From Diorhabda sublineata (lineage: Eukaryota; Arthropoda; Insecta; Coleoptera; Chrysomelidae): a stretch of 64,000 nt of DNA. The translations under genes and the position numbers were made by a program. Within the stretch, counting starts at the first letter, position 1. Each line of letters starts with the position of its first letter. Location of the stretch: assembly GCF_026230105.1 (NCBI RefSeq), contig NC_079485.1:12718872-12782871 (forward strand), given 5' to 3'. A model generated the notes under the pieces. The model did no database searches. It saw only the letters and a program-made list of their open reading frames with translations, and had not been told where the DNA came from. This document shows positions 35,842-46,959 of the stretch, piece after piece.

Positions 35842-38800
35842 TGTCATTTCATCACGAAAAAACATTAATTTCGTAGAATTCTGGTCGACTTACACATTAA
35901 AAATTACTCAAATGTTATTAATTTTTGGCATAAAACAACAAAAGTCCGAACTACAATCATCAGGTTTATAACCTCAAAATAACTGTGAAGCATGTAGTCA
36001 GTTTTATGATACATTTGATTTGAGAATTAAAACAAAGTATTTGGAATATAAAAATTTTCTGAGCCGCAACAATTTTTTTTAAAATTTGTACTACCAAATT
36101 TAATGAATGAAAATTTGAAATTTTAAAAATCAATCTTCTATATGACCGTCCATCCGTAAAAATCTGTATATTTTCGATAGGTATGTAATAAAAAAACTAG
36201 TGGATTTGCTGTCGCTTTGACAGAAAACCTACTAAATTTCGGCATTATTACTTCAATAGTAATAATCAAGAGCAAAATTATTTTGATGTTTTTGTTTTAT
36301 TTCTCTCTTTTCTCCAGCCTTGGCAGCTTCTGACTATGCTTATTAAGTGGCACGACTGTAATTTTGCTCTAGGCTTTCTGTCAAAGCTAGAATTCTTTCA
36401 TTAACGTCTATCTATTTTGCTACCATACTATATACCACAACATATATTCAATACTTGTCTCTTTAAATTTCAATGTGACTAAAATTACTGCTCAAACATA
36501 TATGCAATTTAAAATATTAAAAATTCAAGATAATTGTATCATGTAGATGAGCCATGGTCAGAATCAAAAGTCTAATCTGGAATAAAAAAAGGGTTAAGCC
36601 TTCTAATTGTTAACACAGAATTTGATATTTGCCGTACTGCTAGATTTACTGTTTTATGATGTTACGAGAAATTTCGTTTCTTATCAACACATTATTGTAT
36701 CAATGAATTATCCGCTAAAAATACTAGTTTTACCTATTACTTGAAATTTCGTGTAGCAAGAAGATCTGTGATAAATGATACTAGATTTCGAGTGAATAAT
36801 GTTGGAATTCCCAACATAATTATTACTTAAAAGTTGCAGCAGTTAGAGAAAGATTTCTAGGCTGGTTCTCAACAAAAAATAATAGAAAGGCACATTGATT
36901 AAAGAATATATGTATAATATAGAATACTTCGTATTTTCTTCAAGTCAATCTTTGATCCATGATTCTGCCGTGGAAACGTTAATCATCATAATTCCGAACA
37001 GTACCATACTGAAATACCACAAAACTAAATGTTTAGATCCGAACAGTATATATTTGATATCAAAAAATGGAAATGGAAATGTATGTGGGAAATATGTAAT
37101 AATATGTAGTAATTTGTTAAAAATGGAATCACTAGTAATTTTTTATATTATTGATACAATCAAGCTTTCTGCTAGTAACATCAAAAAAATGGTATCTCAT
37201 GTTTTATTGCAGATATCAAATGTGGAATCATCGTAACTTAAAATATATGCATTATACATTTCTACGACAATTTGTTTTCGACTTGTTACTTTACAAGTAC
37301 AATTATTTTCAACACGAAAAATATTGCGATTACTGTGATATTTGAATAGAATGAGTATAAATGTTACAAAATGAAACATTGTGTAAGGAAATTCACCGAG
37401 TAATTTTAGTCATTCATTAATCTATAACATTTTGCAAATATTTTCTCATTTCTTCTAAGAGAGATAACTGTTCAGTTAATATTTTTACAACTTACGTAAC
37501 ATTAAGAAAGGTTGTTATTGAAATTTGTACTTTTAATCATGATATGCCTAATCGATTACTTTCAAGATATTATAATTTAAACCGCCGTGGACATCTTATA
37601 TCCTTTATTATTTGCAGTTTTCAGGTGCAAAATAATAGGTTTATTCTCACAAGAGTCACAAACAATTAGATACAGTCCACATAATTTTTAATGATGATTT
37701 TGCAGCTTGTTAAAAGTGCGATTTTTTATTGTTAATTTTCATTATAAAACAAAGTATAATTAATTGGATAATAATTTTTTTCTATTATGTTCGAAATAAA
37801 AATCGTTATATAAACACATTTTAGAGAAAGTGAAATGAGTTATTTTAATTTATCCGAAGGATCTGAAATATCCGATTTCACTGTCTTGGAATTTTATTTC
37901 AATAACGTCGTGGAAGAAAGAGTTATGTCGATAATCCAAGCATTTTTTGAAGAAATATTACCCCAATTAGATGGATATAAATTTATGAAATATCTTAAAA
38001 TGAACCCTATTAAGTAAATGAACATCTTTTCAGTCTAGGTGACATTTTAAAAACTAATGAAATGAAAGCAAAACATGTTGTGTGAAAATCACAAAAGACA
38101 AAGCTTTGATAAACTGTTGAGAGAAAATGAAACCTGGATATGCCGCTGATATTTCTTTCCACTCAAGAGATCACAAAACTGGCAGAATAACTGATACGCA
38201 TAAAATAATTGTTTTATAACTGTCAATAACTATTTGCACATTATCTGAAAGAAGAAACCTAATAAGTGACGACATTTTTAAATGCACGCCTATGCCCGTT
38301 CACTATCAGCACAATTCGTATTTCTTTTTTAAATATTAAATAAAATATGGGCATAGATCGTTACAGTTTCCTTGAAAAAAACTGAAAGATTAACAAGAAT
38401 GTGGCGGACTTTGGTTGGTTGTAAAGACTTTACAATGTTGTAATTTGTTCTAATTGTTGTGTCGAGGTAAAATCTGAAACACCCCATTAATAGATTGTAC
38501 ATTTATTATCACAAATTAGTTCAAAATTTCAATTAATATCTTTCATTAATATATTAATATATTAATTCATTAATATATTAATATATTTCAGATAGCTTTT
38601 TTCTGCTTACTACAAATTGGTAAAAATCAAATATTCTCCTATCAAGTAAATTACATATAATATCTACTGAACATATATTCATTAAAATATTTTCTCCTTA
38701 GCCACTATGGGAGTAGCACACTTGTATATAAAATTAAGTTAATGCTTATAAATGTTCTTGATTTTAGGTCTCTTCTGTTTAAAAATTAGTTTTTTTTTTA

Positions 38801-40363
38801 ATTTTTGAAAGATTGATAAAAATTTACTTTTCGACTTACTTCATTCTTTATCAAAATATGATATTGACCCTGACAATTTGTGTATTTATATTAATCAATA
38901 AATCACCTACATCATGAACATCAAAATAAAAAAAATCACAATAGAAATTTGTTCTAATGAGAATAATTATTTCATTAAACATTCAAATTAAACTTTAAAT
39001 TGATTTTTCTACGTTCACTTTGCATTGAATAACAATAGAGTATTTTATACGATGCCTCGACTTACCCTAAAAAATTCCAGATGTAATAAATAATATTCAA
39101 AATTTCAAGGGTTTATAATAATACTTAGTATACAAACGTCACCTCTCTCTCCTCTACATAGTCACTTCTAGAAAAATTTGACTTTCATTGAGGTCAAATT
39201 TACATATAAATTTTTAATAACCCTATTATTTGGTATTCTCATCAAAATTTCCAACACATACTAAAATATACATTTTCAATAATCCTATACATAAATTTTT
39301 TAACATCTCATATAAATTAAAAATCTAATACTCAAGTTATGTATATACACACACTGGTCTCTTAAAGTCTCTTAAATCTATATTTCATGGTATTTACTTA
39401 TCGCTTTAAAATTTTATTTATGCAATTTCAATTGTTGCTTAATCGGAAAAATATTTTTTTCTAATGCTACAAACCAACACTAATCAAAATTGAATCTTGT
39501 AACCGAGAAGATTTATCATTTCAAAGTAGTGATATGTACTATGGTAAATTTCAGTCAGTTGTCTAATAATTGCGGCAGATTGTTTTTATCAGTCTTTCAA
39601 TTAATTATACATCTAATTGTAAAGATTTACTGTTAAAAATTATGAATTTCAAATGCTAAACATAATATGGATTACAAAATATTCGTTGATACTTTAAAAT
39701 ATTTCACGTTAGCTTAAAACTCCGAAATTTATATAATATGTATTTAAAATGTTGTTCATTTATTTTTGACACTTTCTTTTGAATATTTAGTTTTTCAATG
39801 AACATTTAACTGAAAAATCTTTTTAATAACAACCTTCATTTCATCATCATACACGTTTTAAGAGATATTTTTACTTTCTGATGATGAAATTTATGTATAT
39901 CTATGTAGGGCTCTGGCTTGCTGTGTTCTACACAAACTATGGCGCAGGCGCGCCGAACACGACTCAAGCGCGCTCTAACAGAAGTTACCAGCGATACTGT
40001 GTCCTATGTGAAAACGGTTGGAAAAATTTAGAGTCTCTTAGACTACCAGGCTTTTGATTGTCACTTAACCTCAAATACTACTCGAACACATAAATACTTG
40101 CTTCATTACTTCTTTGCTTATCGAATAATTTTATTTTCTAGAAATTTATATTTTAAGTTAAAGCATGATTTTGAAGACCTCGGATATTGATCAAACAGTA
40201 TGCTTATATTATAACTTAATTCCAAGTTTAGGCTTAATTAATCAAATAGAACATAATTGTACTTTAAGAACATTCCAGAAATAATTCTTTCTTCGTGTAT
40301 TAAAGATTTGATCAAAATTTTTTACTATTAGAAACAAATAGTTTCTAGTGTAGCTGCAAGCTG
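35842..40363. other. Long AT-rich stretch; one small coding-like frame, no recognised gene
   Basis: The 60-codon plus frame 37835-38017 (MSYFNLSEGSEISDF, then VVEERVMSIIQAFFEEILP) has protein-like composition and is preceded by TATATAAAC at 37808, but the TATA lies only about 27 bases before the ATG and no homologue is known to me. A CpG-rich patch at about 39940-39985 (GGCGCAGGCGCGCC) stands out from the background. The 113-codon frame at 36895-37236 looks random. Confidence 0.3.
38537..38588. repeat. ATTAATAT tandem/palindromic repeat
   Basis: ATTAATAT-type units recur about six times in 50 bases and are self-complementary, so the block can fold on itself. Confidence 0.7.
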
Positions 40364-40429
40364 TGTTTTGTTATTTTTAAGAAAAAAATGTTTCACGATT
40401 CAACACTTTTTCTTAAAAATAACAAAACA
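40364..40429. repeat. Perfect 23-bp hairpin with 20-base loop
   Basis: The left arm 40364-40386 (starts TGTTTTGTTATTTTTAAG) is exactly complementary to the right arm 40407-40429. The loop is 40387-40406. The size and shape match a small-RNA precursor or the core of a miniature palindromic element. No wider flanking symmetry is seen. Confidence 0.7.
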
Positions 40430-43194
40430 TCCTCTTTGATTTTGTAAATTGGAATGTTTACCTTAAAAACCAACTTTACCCTACGCTAATGCCATCATCA
40501 TTCAAGTGGTAAATGAAAATTATACAAAACAGTATAGGGTTATATGTTGTCTTTAATGAAGGGGTCTAGAAACATTAAGCATGGGTCATTATTAAATATT
40601 GAATCCAATTTGTATAAACACTTATTTCCAGAATTCAAATTCTCTCATCAACCAACTCAACGTCTATAATGTTTGTTGATCCTTACAATGATTTTCTGAA
40701 TTTGTGGTACCTTAGAAAATGATTTCTGTTTAGCTCCAAATGTTTTACGTGTAACAATAACCTCATCATTGAACTCTTTCTCTAGAACATATTTTTGAGA
40801 TATGTGGACAGGTATAAGTTTTTATGATATTTACGATTAGTGGATCGATATTTTAACGGCGTCATCTGTATCAACCCTATAAAGTTGTTTCAGGTTTTTG
40901 TCTAGAATGAGTATTTTGGGTTCCAATTTAGTCAAATTTGTTGAGTAAAATCAAAAAGAGTAACCTTATTCAACAATCTAAAGTTCATATAGTCAAGATG
41001 CTAAATAAGACAAAAATTTTGAAGCGACTAATTATCCTTTAGAAATTGGAAATTCTTCCTTCCATCTACAAGGCGATGCTGTAACTCTTTTCGGTATAAA
41101 TATTGATTACTCACATTAATTACATTTTACAAAAGAAGAATATTAGAAGGAATTTTGAATCGAATCGCTCACTTCATTCATATCTTCAAAATCATTTTCA
41201 ATGAGTGCTAAGCATATTATGCATAATTGATTGTGCATTCACTTCTCCAGCAATCATCATATTTCAGTTCAGTTTGGACATAGACATCAAGTTTTTACTG
41301 AATTTTACATTTATCATAGAGTGATTGGACTATATGGAATTTGGAATACTACACCTAATTAATTCACATTAAGGTTATTATTTTAGTAATAATACGACGA
41401 AATCTATGTATCCCACTTCTATACAGGACCAAAGTACTTTATTCCTCACTTTACTACAAGGCTCACATTATTTATTTTCAATCTATGTTAATGGGTAAAT
41501 ATTGTTACAGCTCATATACTTGAGTACATTAGTTTCACTCATGGTTATAATAAACAACAAATGCGACATAAAATAAGCTTAATATTCTCGAATGCCACGT
41601 AAAAGAATTTGCTTACGGCCTGAAATTATATTATAAATTTTCTTTTCGTTTCTTCTAGCATGTTCACATTCCATCGAGAATTCATTTGAGGTTAAGTGAA
41701 ACACTAGAAATTACAAAATTAAGGTAATGTTTTCTGAAAATAGTCTCTAATTCTAATATATTTAACTGAAATGGATAAGAAGAATAAGATTGGTATATGA
41801 TCCAAGCTTTATTGTAGCTTTGAATTAAACACAGAGCATGTTAATAATTATGTGCAAATTCAAGCGTACAGGTACTCTATTAAATTTTTTCATATATCAT
41901 AAATCTGGAGAAATGTAAATCAGTACACAATTATTTACTCTATACAACATTATTAATGATAAAATTTTCTCCATCAACTTGGTCTAGGTTTTATCTTTAT
42001 AATTTCAATTAGCAGCACGTTAGTAAAACAGTTTGACCCTACTTAGAAATCACTACTTGTACACACTAGCTACATCATTACATCAGTATGAATAATTGCC
42101 ATTTTAATCATATCGATTTTATGAAATTATTAGCTTCAAAACATCGGCTGCCAAGGAAAGGAACCTAATGTGTCAAAAATAGACTTTTCACGGATTTTGA
42201 ACTGTGTAGAATCACATAGAAATGATGACATTTGTCGAAGAAGCTTATACATTATATTTAGCAATTTTTTATGCTATCGTAACACTACAAACGAACAAGA
42301 AATCTTGTGAGATGAATGCTCATGTAATAGTATCCAATCATAATGAAAAGATTATCTCAAATGAAGCTGCTAAAGTAGTAAAAATATGCTTTAGCACCAT
42401 GAGTCCCTTTTTGGACGACCATTTATCGTTCCATAATACTCCATAATGCTCCATAAAACTAGTATTTCCGTAATGTGAATTATTTCACCCCCCCCCCTTT
42501 TCAACATAAAACGATTACTCCGACGAATTATCCAATTAAATATGCTGAAGTTATGTTTAGCTCTCATTTCCTTTTATGTCTGGATTTTTATTAGAAACTC
42601 TTTCACGTTGACTATCTGTTATTATATCGCAAATTCCATGAGTAGTTTTCCAAAAGTCTGGTCTTTTTTGACAAAAATGCTCACTAGTATAATACATATA
42701 TAACAATATCGTGTCGGCTCATGGTCTCAAGGTTTCATGTATGTTGTTATCTCGATCTTCTATACTATATTTCTCAATTTGTTTCTGTTCTCTATCTCTT
42801 CCTCCCATCTTTCTATAACAAACTTTCCCCACTCTCAATATGTTTATCGGTATTCAGTAATTATTCATTTGTGAGACGTGTCCCAGCCATCCAACTTGTT
42901 GGACCCTTAATACCTGTGTAATTGATTATTGATCGTAAACGGCCATTATTTTTCCAGAGGCAACTATCAGATTTAATTCCTCCAAAAATTTTTCTTAAAA
43001 TTCTCCTCTCTCACAGTTCCAGTTTATTTGCAGCCTCTTTCCTTAATATTCATAGTTCAAAGAAGTAGAGCGCTGCTGGATGAATAACTGTTTTATGAAA
43101 TCGTTGTATAATACTAAAATAGTAGTATTAATTACTTTCTGTAATCATGTGTGCAAATGATAAAGTATACTTGAAATTAAGTTGGAAATTTTGG
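40430..43194. other. No gene recognised
   Basis: AT-rich, with a C10 run at 42488-42497. The frames 42222-42446 and 42721-42921 have no recognisable motif. Confidence 0.4.
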
Positions 43195-43360
43195 AACCGT
43201 TCGTGATATTCATACTGAACACACTATTAACCACCATGACAGCAGCACTTAAAATTACGCTGTCTGACGTGCATTTCGAGACCGAACGTAAAATTTGAAG
43301 ACGACAATTTGTCTCGAAACTTGCGTCAGACATTGCAATTGTTAATACAATGGAATAGTA
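43195..43360. repeat. Second copy of the foldback repeat
   Basis: GTCTGACGTGCATTTCGAGA at about 43260-43279 pairs with TCTCGAAACTTGCGTCAGAC at about 43311-43330. The left flank (GTGATATTCATACTGAACAC through ACCACCATGAC) is alignable to the flank of the 15965-16185 copy (GTGATATTCTTACTGCACAT through ACCACCACACC). The innermost part differs between copies. A 62-codon minus frame across it is a by-product. Confidence 0.6.
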
Positions 43361-44029
43361 GATAATGTGTTAAGTAGAAGTAAACTAACGATAAGTATCA
43401 GATGCTGCTTACACTCCGCATATGGATGATAGAGTCTCCCAATTAGCAACTATAAGAACTTCGACAATCTATTTAAGAGTTCTTCGGTACTACTTCGGTG
43501 ACTATATGTATATTGAAGTATTCGACAAAATAAATATCATTAGATTTGATAGATTATATAATAATTTCCTTCTTAGTTTTTCCACCACTTCGTATACTTG
43601 TTCTTTTGTTTAACTACCTGCATCTCCGTTTCTCCTATAGTTTCTAAAAAAAAAAAATTCAATTCATATGCACGTGGGAAATCTGATAAAATGAACCGAC
43701 CTAGTTCTCATGGACTATCTTTTTAATTAATCAATATGATTCAACAAGCAGCTTCGAATTATGTTATCGTTATTTCGAAAATGTGAGTAATTACTAAAGT
43801 TCAGCAATTGGTGAAAGGTATTGTCTTCTTATCCAACTTCAACGGAATATTTAATAATAAATAAGTTAATATTTATTGCATATAGCATAGTAGATATTTA
43901 AAGAAAACAGAACCATAATTTTAACCTTGTAGAGCACCAGCACATAAGCATGAGGAAAAAATCTGTGTTTACAATTATTAATTCACGTCGAATTATAATA
44001 TTATGCAACGAATTCATTGCCAGCAAGAT
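43361..44029. other. No gene recognised
   Basis: AT-rich spacer between the foldback copy and the Penelope-like structures. Confidence 0.35.
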
Positions 44030-45206
44030 TAAGAGCTTTTTCGTAGTGGGATTGTGGCAAGATTAAACACCAGAGTATTAAGTCTAAAATATTTTCGAGC
44101 TTTCGAATACGTATGTATTAATCGTCTAGGACTTAAGGTCAAGAACAATATAAAAATATGAATAAAAGTATAACAATAATAGAAATTAATCTCATTAATT
44201 AGTTAAGAATTGCGGGATTTTAAATTTCGTTGTTTATTAAATTTATCGATTTGAAAAATCAATTAGGTTATTGATTATGATTTTTATAGAAATCATTGTT
44301 AATTTTTATTGACATTAAATTTTTAAGGGTTAGATTAGGTTATTCGTTACGAAGGATGTTGAAAATTAATTGGTTATTTGATAAATGACATTTAATTTTA
44401 ATAGGCTAGGTCGTTATATTTATTGGTTCATTATAAGTGAAGTTGGATTTCATAAGTTGGGTAAGGTAAATTGGTTAGTAAAAGGTAAAAATTTTTTACC
44501 GAAATAAGAGATAAAACAACAACCAATAAATTGTCTAACGTAGTAGATGAATTCTTTGGTTTATTAGCGACACATGTCCATCATGAAGGACATAATATGA
44601 ATTATGAGTCTGACAAAGTTTCGACAACAGAAAAACTACAGAAATCGCATATTTTTAGAAACAACATATATTACCCAAAATGATCAATGCATCAATAAGA
44701 AAACTGCCATCGACAATCAATTAACTTTACCTAACCTATTACATTCAACTTCATCCATAACGACCTAAACTAAAAAATATAATTTCATTCATAATTAAAC
44801 CAATAATTATTCAGCTTAAAAATTTAATGTCATTCATTAAATAACTAATCAATATTACACATAATTCATAGCAACTTAGCCTAATCCAACCTATAAAAAT
44901 TAAATTTCATTCATAATTTAACCAATGAAAAATACAACGATTTCTTATACCATAATATGGTAAGGTTGATTATAATCAATAACATTAATATTTCTATCAA
45001 GCATCAATTTGAATACTGATTTTTGAAATCGATGAATTTAAGGTTTTTAAAAAGAAACAAGGAAATTTAAAAGGCCGCAATTCTCAAATAATTAATGTGA
45101 GTAATTGTTATACTTCCTTACATATGTTTATATCGTACTTAACCATAATTTCAGTTCCTGACAATGAATACATTTTTAATTTCGCTACAATCCCACTATG
45201 AAAGTA
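44030..45206. mobile_element. Penelope-like derivative with long inverted arms
   Basis: The left arm starts TCGTAGTGGGATTGTGGCAA (44041) and its inverted counterpart ends the unit near 45206 (GCTACAATCCCACTATGAAA). The inverted similarity extends to about 44500 and 44690, with indels. Both arms contain TAGGTTAGGT-type repeats (44330-44480 and 44710-44910) and the terminal block found at 45225 and 6870. Between the arms, 44558-44680 (plus) encodes LATHVHHEGHNMNYESDK, matching the C-terminal end of the Penelope-like GIY-YIG region in the neighbouring copy (LATNVYHEGHNMN). It is therefore a deletion derivative with a duplicated, inverted end, an arrangement known for Penelope-like elements. Confidence 0.65.
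44094..44130 (-). ncRNA. Hammerhead-ribozyme-like motif in Penelope-like end
   Basis: The minus strand reads CTAGACGATTAATACATACG then TATTCGAAAGC. The short stem ATAC/GTAT and the GAAA block are conserved with 45247-45282 and 6954-6990, while GATGA is GATTA here. Penelope-like elements are known to carry minimal hammerheads (core CUGANGA, stem II, GAAA). The core here deviates, so activity is doubtful. Confidence 0.3.
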
Positions 45207-45246
45207 ACGAAGTCTTTGCTAGCTGGACTAACTTTAATATATTTTC

Positions 45247-45282
45247 CGAGTTTTCGAATACTTATGTATTCATCGTCTGAGA
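45247..45282 (-). ncRNA. Hammerhead-ribozyme-like motif in Penelope-like end
   Basis: The minus strand reads CAGACGATGAATACATAAGT then ATTCGAAAACTCGG. GAATAC/GTATTC can form a 6-bp stem II capped by ATAA, closed directly by GAAA. Upstream CAGACGA differs from the CUGANGA consensus by one base (U4 to A), with one extra base before the stem. A matching stem III is not obvious. Confidence 0.35.
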
Positions 45283-45479
45283 CTGAAATTATGGTCAAGG
45301 ACAATATAAGTAATATGTATAAATATATAACAACGACAAAATTTTCCTCAATATAATTCATAAAGATTTGCGGTGGCTTTAAGTTGTATCAATTCTTGTG
45401 AAAACTTGAATTTCAAGGAATTCAAAATTCAATATTCCAAATGACGTGTGATAGAAATATTGATTCTGGTTACTATAGG

Positions 45480-45725
45480 AATTTTTATTATTTTTAATTG
45501 GTTAGATTATGAATGACGTTGAATTTTTATAGGTTAGATAAGTAAGTTGTGATGAATTATGTTCAATATATATTGGTTAATTTATGGATGAAATTAAATT
45601 TTACTAGGCTAGGTCGTTATGAATATAGCTAAATTTTTAAGGGTTCGAATATAAATGACAATAAATTTCATAGGTTAGGTAGTTGTAAGTGAAGTTGAAT
45701 TTTTTTCATAGAATTTGTCTTTTCA
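45480..45725 (+). repeat. TAGGTTAGGT-type degenerate tandem repeat
   Basis: Units of roughly 40-55 bases share TAGGTTAGRT-RGTTRTGAATGA-GTTGAATTT. At least four lie between 45495 and 45705. Related units occur in the arms at 44330-44480 (plus) and, inverted, at 44710-44910. The array belongs to the Penelope-like structures and is not telomeric. Confidence 0.55.
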
Positions 45726-45784
45726 AAATCTAAAAGATTACACTAAGGTTATTTAAATCAGTTTTTTTAATTCATATTGTGTCC

Positions 45785-46660
45785 TTCATGATAAACATTG
45801 GTGGCTAATGAACATCTATCAGGATATAATCTGCTATCACTCTTGTGGGAGATTATGAGTGACCTTTTCAGCGGACCAATGTACTTTTTGTCACAATTTG
45901 GACAAGGTATTTCATATACTATGTTAGGTGTTTTATCTTTTATTTTAGTAAAAATAGATTGAATATTAAGGATTTGACTGTATGTTATCTTAATATTTTG
46001 TTGTTTAAAGATTCCAGGAGTAACTGATTTTATATATGGTAAAGGTGTATATAGAGAATATGAGTTGTCATAAGAAAGTTTGAAAAGTATTTAGGATTCT
46101 TTTTATGAAATATTGGATCAGAAATTTTGAGCACTCTATATTTCATATGTTTGATTAAAGTAATTTTAGTGTTACGTGGGTGATATGAATGATAATTGAT
46201 ATATTTTCCAGAACTTACTGGTTTCCTATACCAGTCATTTAAAATTTTATTATCTTCGTTTCTTATGAATTTAGTATCAAGAAAAGGTAACGATTTTTCA
46301 GTATTCTCCTTTTCTAGGGGGAATTGTACATGGGGATCGAAACTATTGAAGTTATATAATAAATTATCAATTCCATTATATGAAAGGGATAAAATTATAT
46401 CATCTATATACTTTTTAATGAAGAATAATTTGAAGGGTAAAACAGATATAAAGTCCAAAATATAATCCATTGCATAATCTCCTTATAGGGGATATTGAAG
46501 ACCCTATTGGTGTTCCAAAAATTTGTTGGTAATTTTTATTATTATAAGAGAAATATGTATTATTAAAAATGAATGTAATTAATTCTAATAGAGTTTCTTT
46601 ATAGTAACCAGAATCAATATTTCTATCACACGTCATTTTGAAGATTGAATTTTGAATCCC
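45785..46660 (-). pseudogene. Penelope-like reverse transcriptase/GIY-YIG gene, catalytic box intact
   Basis: Minus strand: MTCDRNIDSGYYKETLLELI, then NYQQIFGTPIGSSISPI (the GxPxGSxxSP block, about 46490-46545). After a frameshift near 46480 comes KKYIDDIILS (about 46385-46415), so the YIDD catalytic pair is intact. LPFLDTKFIRNEDNKI and WYRKPVSSGKYINYHSYHP follow. In the last part (about 45830-45960) EIPCPNCDKKYIG is the GIY-YIG start, followed by a poorly preserved remainder ending LATNVYHEGHNMN. RT subdomains upstream of the GxPxGS block are missing, so the copy is 5'-truncated. It cannot encode a complete enzyme. Confidence 0.8.
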
Positions 46661-46875
46661 ATGAATTTCAAGTTTTCACAAGAATTCATACAACTTAAAG
46701 CCACCACAAATCTTTATTAATTATTGTAAGTAAAATTATATTGTACTTGACCATAATTTCAGTCCCAGTATTCGAAATCTCAATCTCTGAAAATATATTA
46801 AAGTTAGTCTACTTTGGTGTCCTTGACCCAATAGGTGGAAACTTCAAGATTACAAGATTACACCTATAAACCTAT

Positions 46876-46881
46876 ATATAC

Positions 46882-46922
<41 letters not shown>

Positions 46923-46955
46923 ATATATATATATATTGTTATTATTATTAATATA
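46876..46955. repeat. (TA)n-rich microsatellite
   Basis: TA repeats interrupted by TTG and ending in (TTA)n. It immediately follows the right end of the Penelope-like structure. Confidence 0.85.
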
Positions 46956-46959
46956 TTAA

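Larger units (their letters stand above)
45225..46822 (-). mobile_element. Penelope-like element with inverted terminal arms
   Basis: The left arm 45225-45480 (plus) and the right arm 46600-46822 (minus) are inverted copies. Both read TAACTTTAATATATTTTC at the outside, then the CGAATAC block (complete on the left, partly deleted on the right), then AAGATTTG-GGTGGCTTTAAG, and end with the coding start TGTGATAGAAATATTGATTC. The body between them is the minus-strand RT/GIY-YIG gene. 45480-45720 is filled with TAGGTTAGGT-type repeats. It lies directly beside the 44030-45206 structure with the same terminal family, so the two may derive from nested or tandem insertions. Confidence 0.7.

Noticed and set aside
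36895..37236. 113-codon plus-strand frame
   Set aside because: Composition is like background (Ile/Ser/Asn/Lys-rich) and no motif was found.
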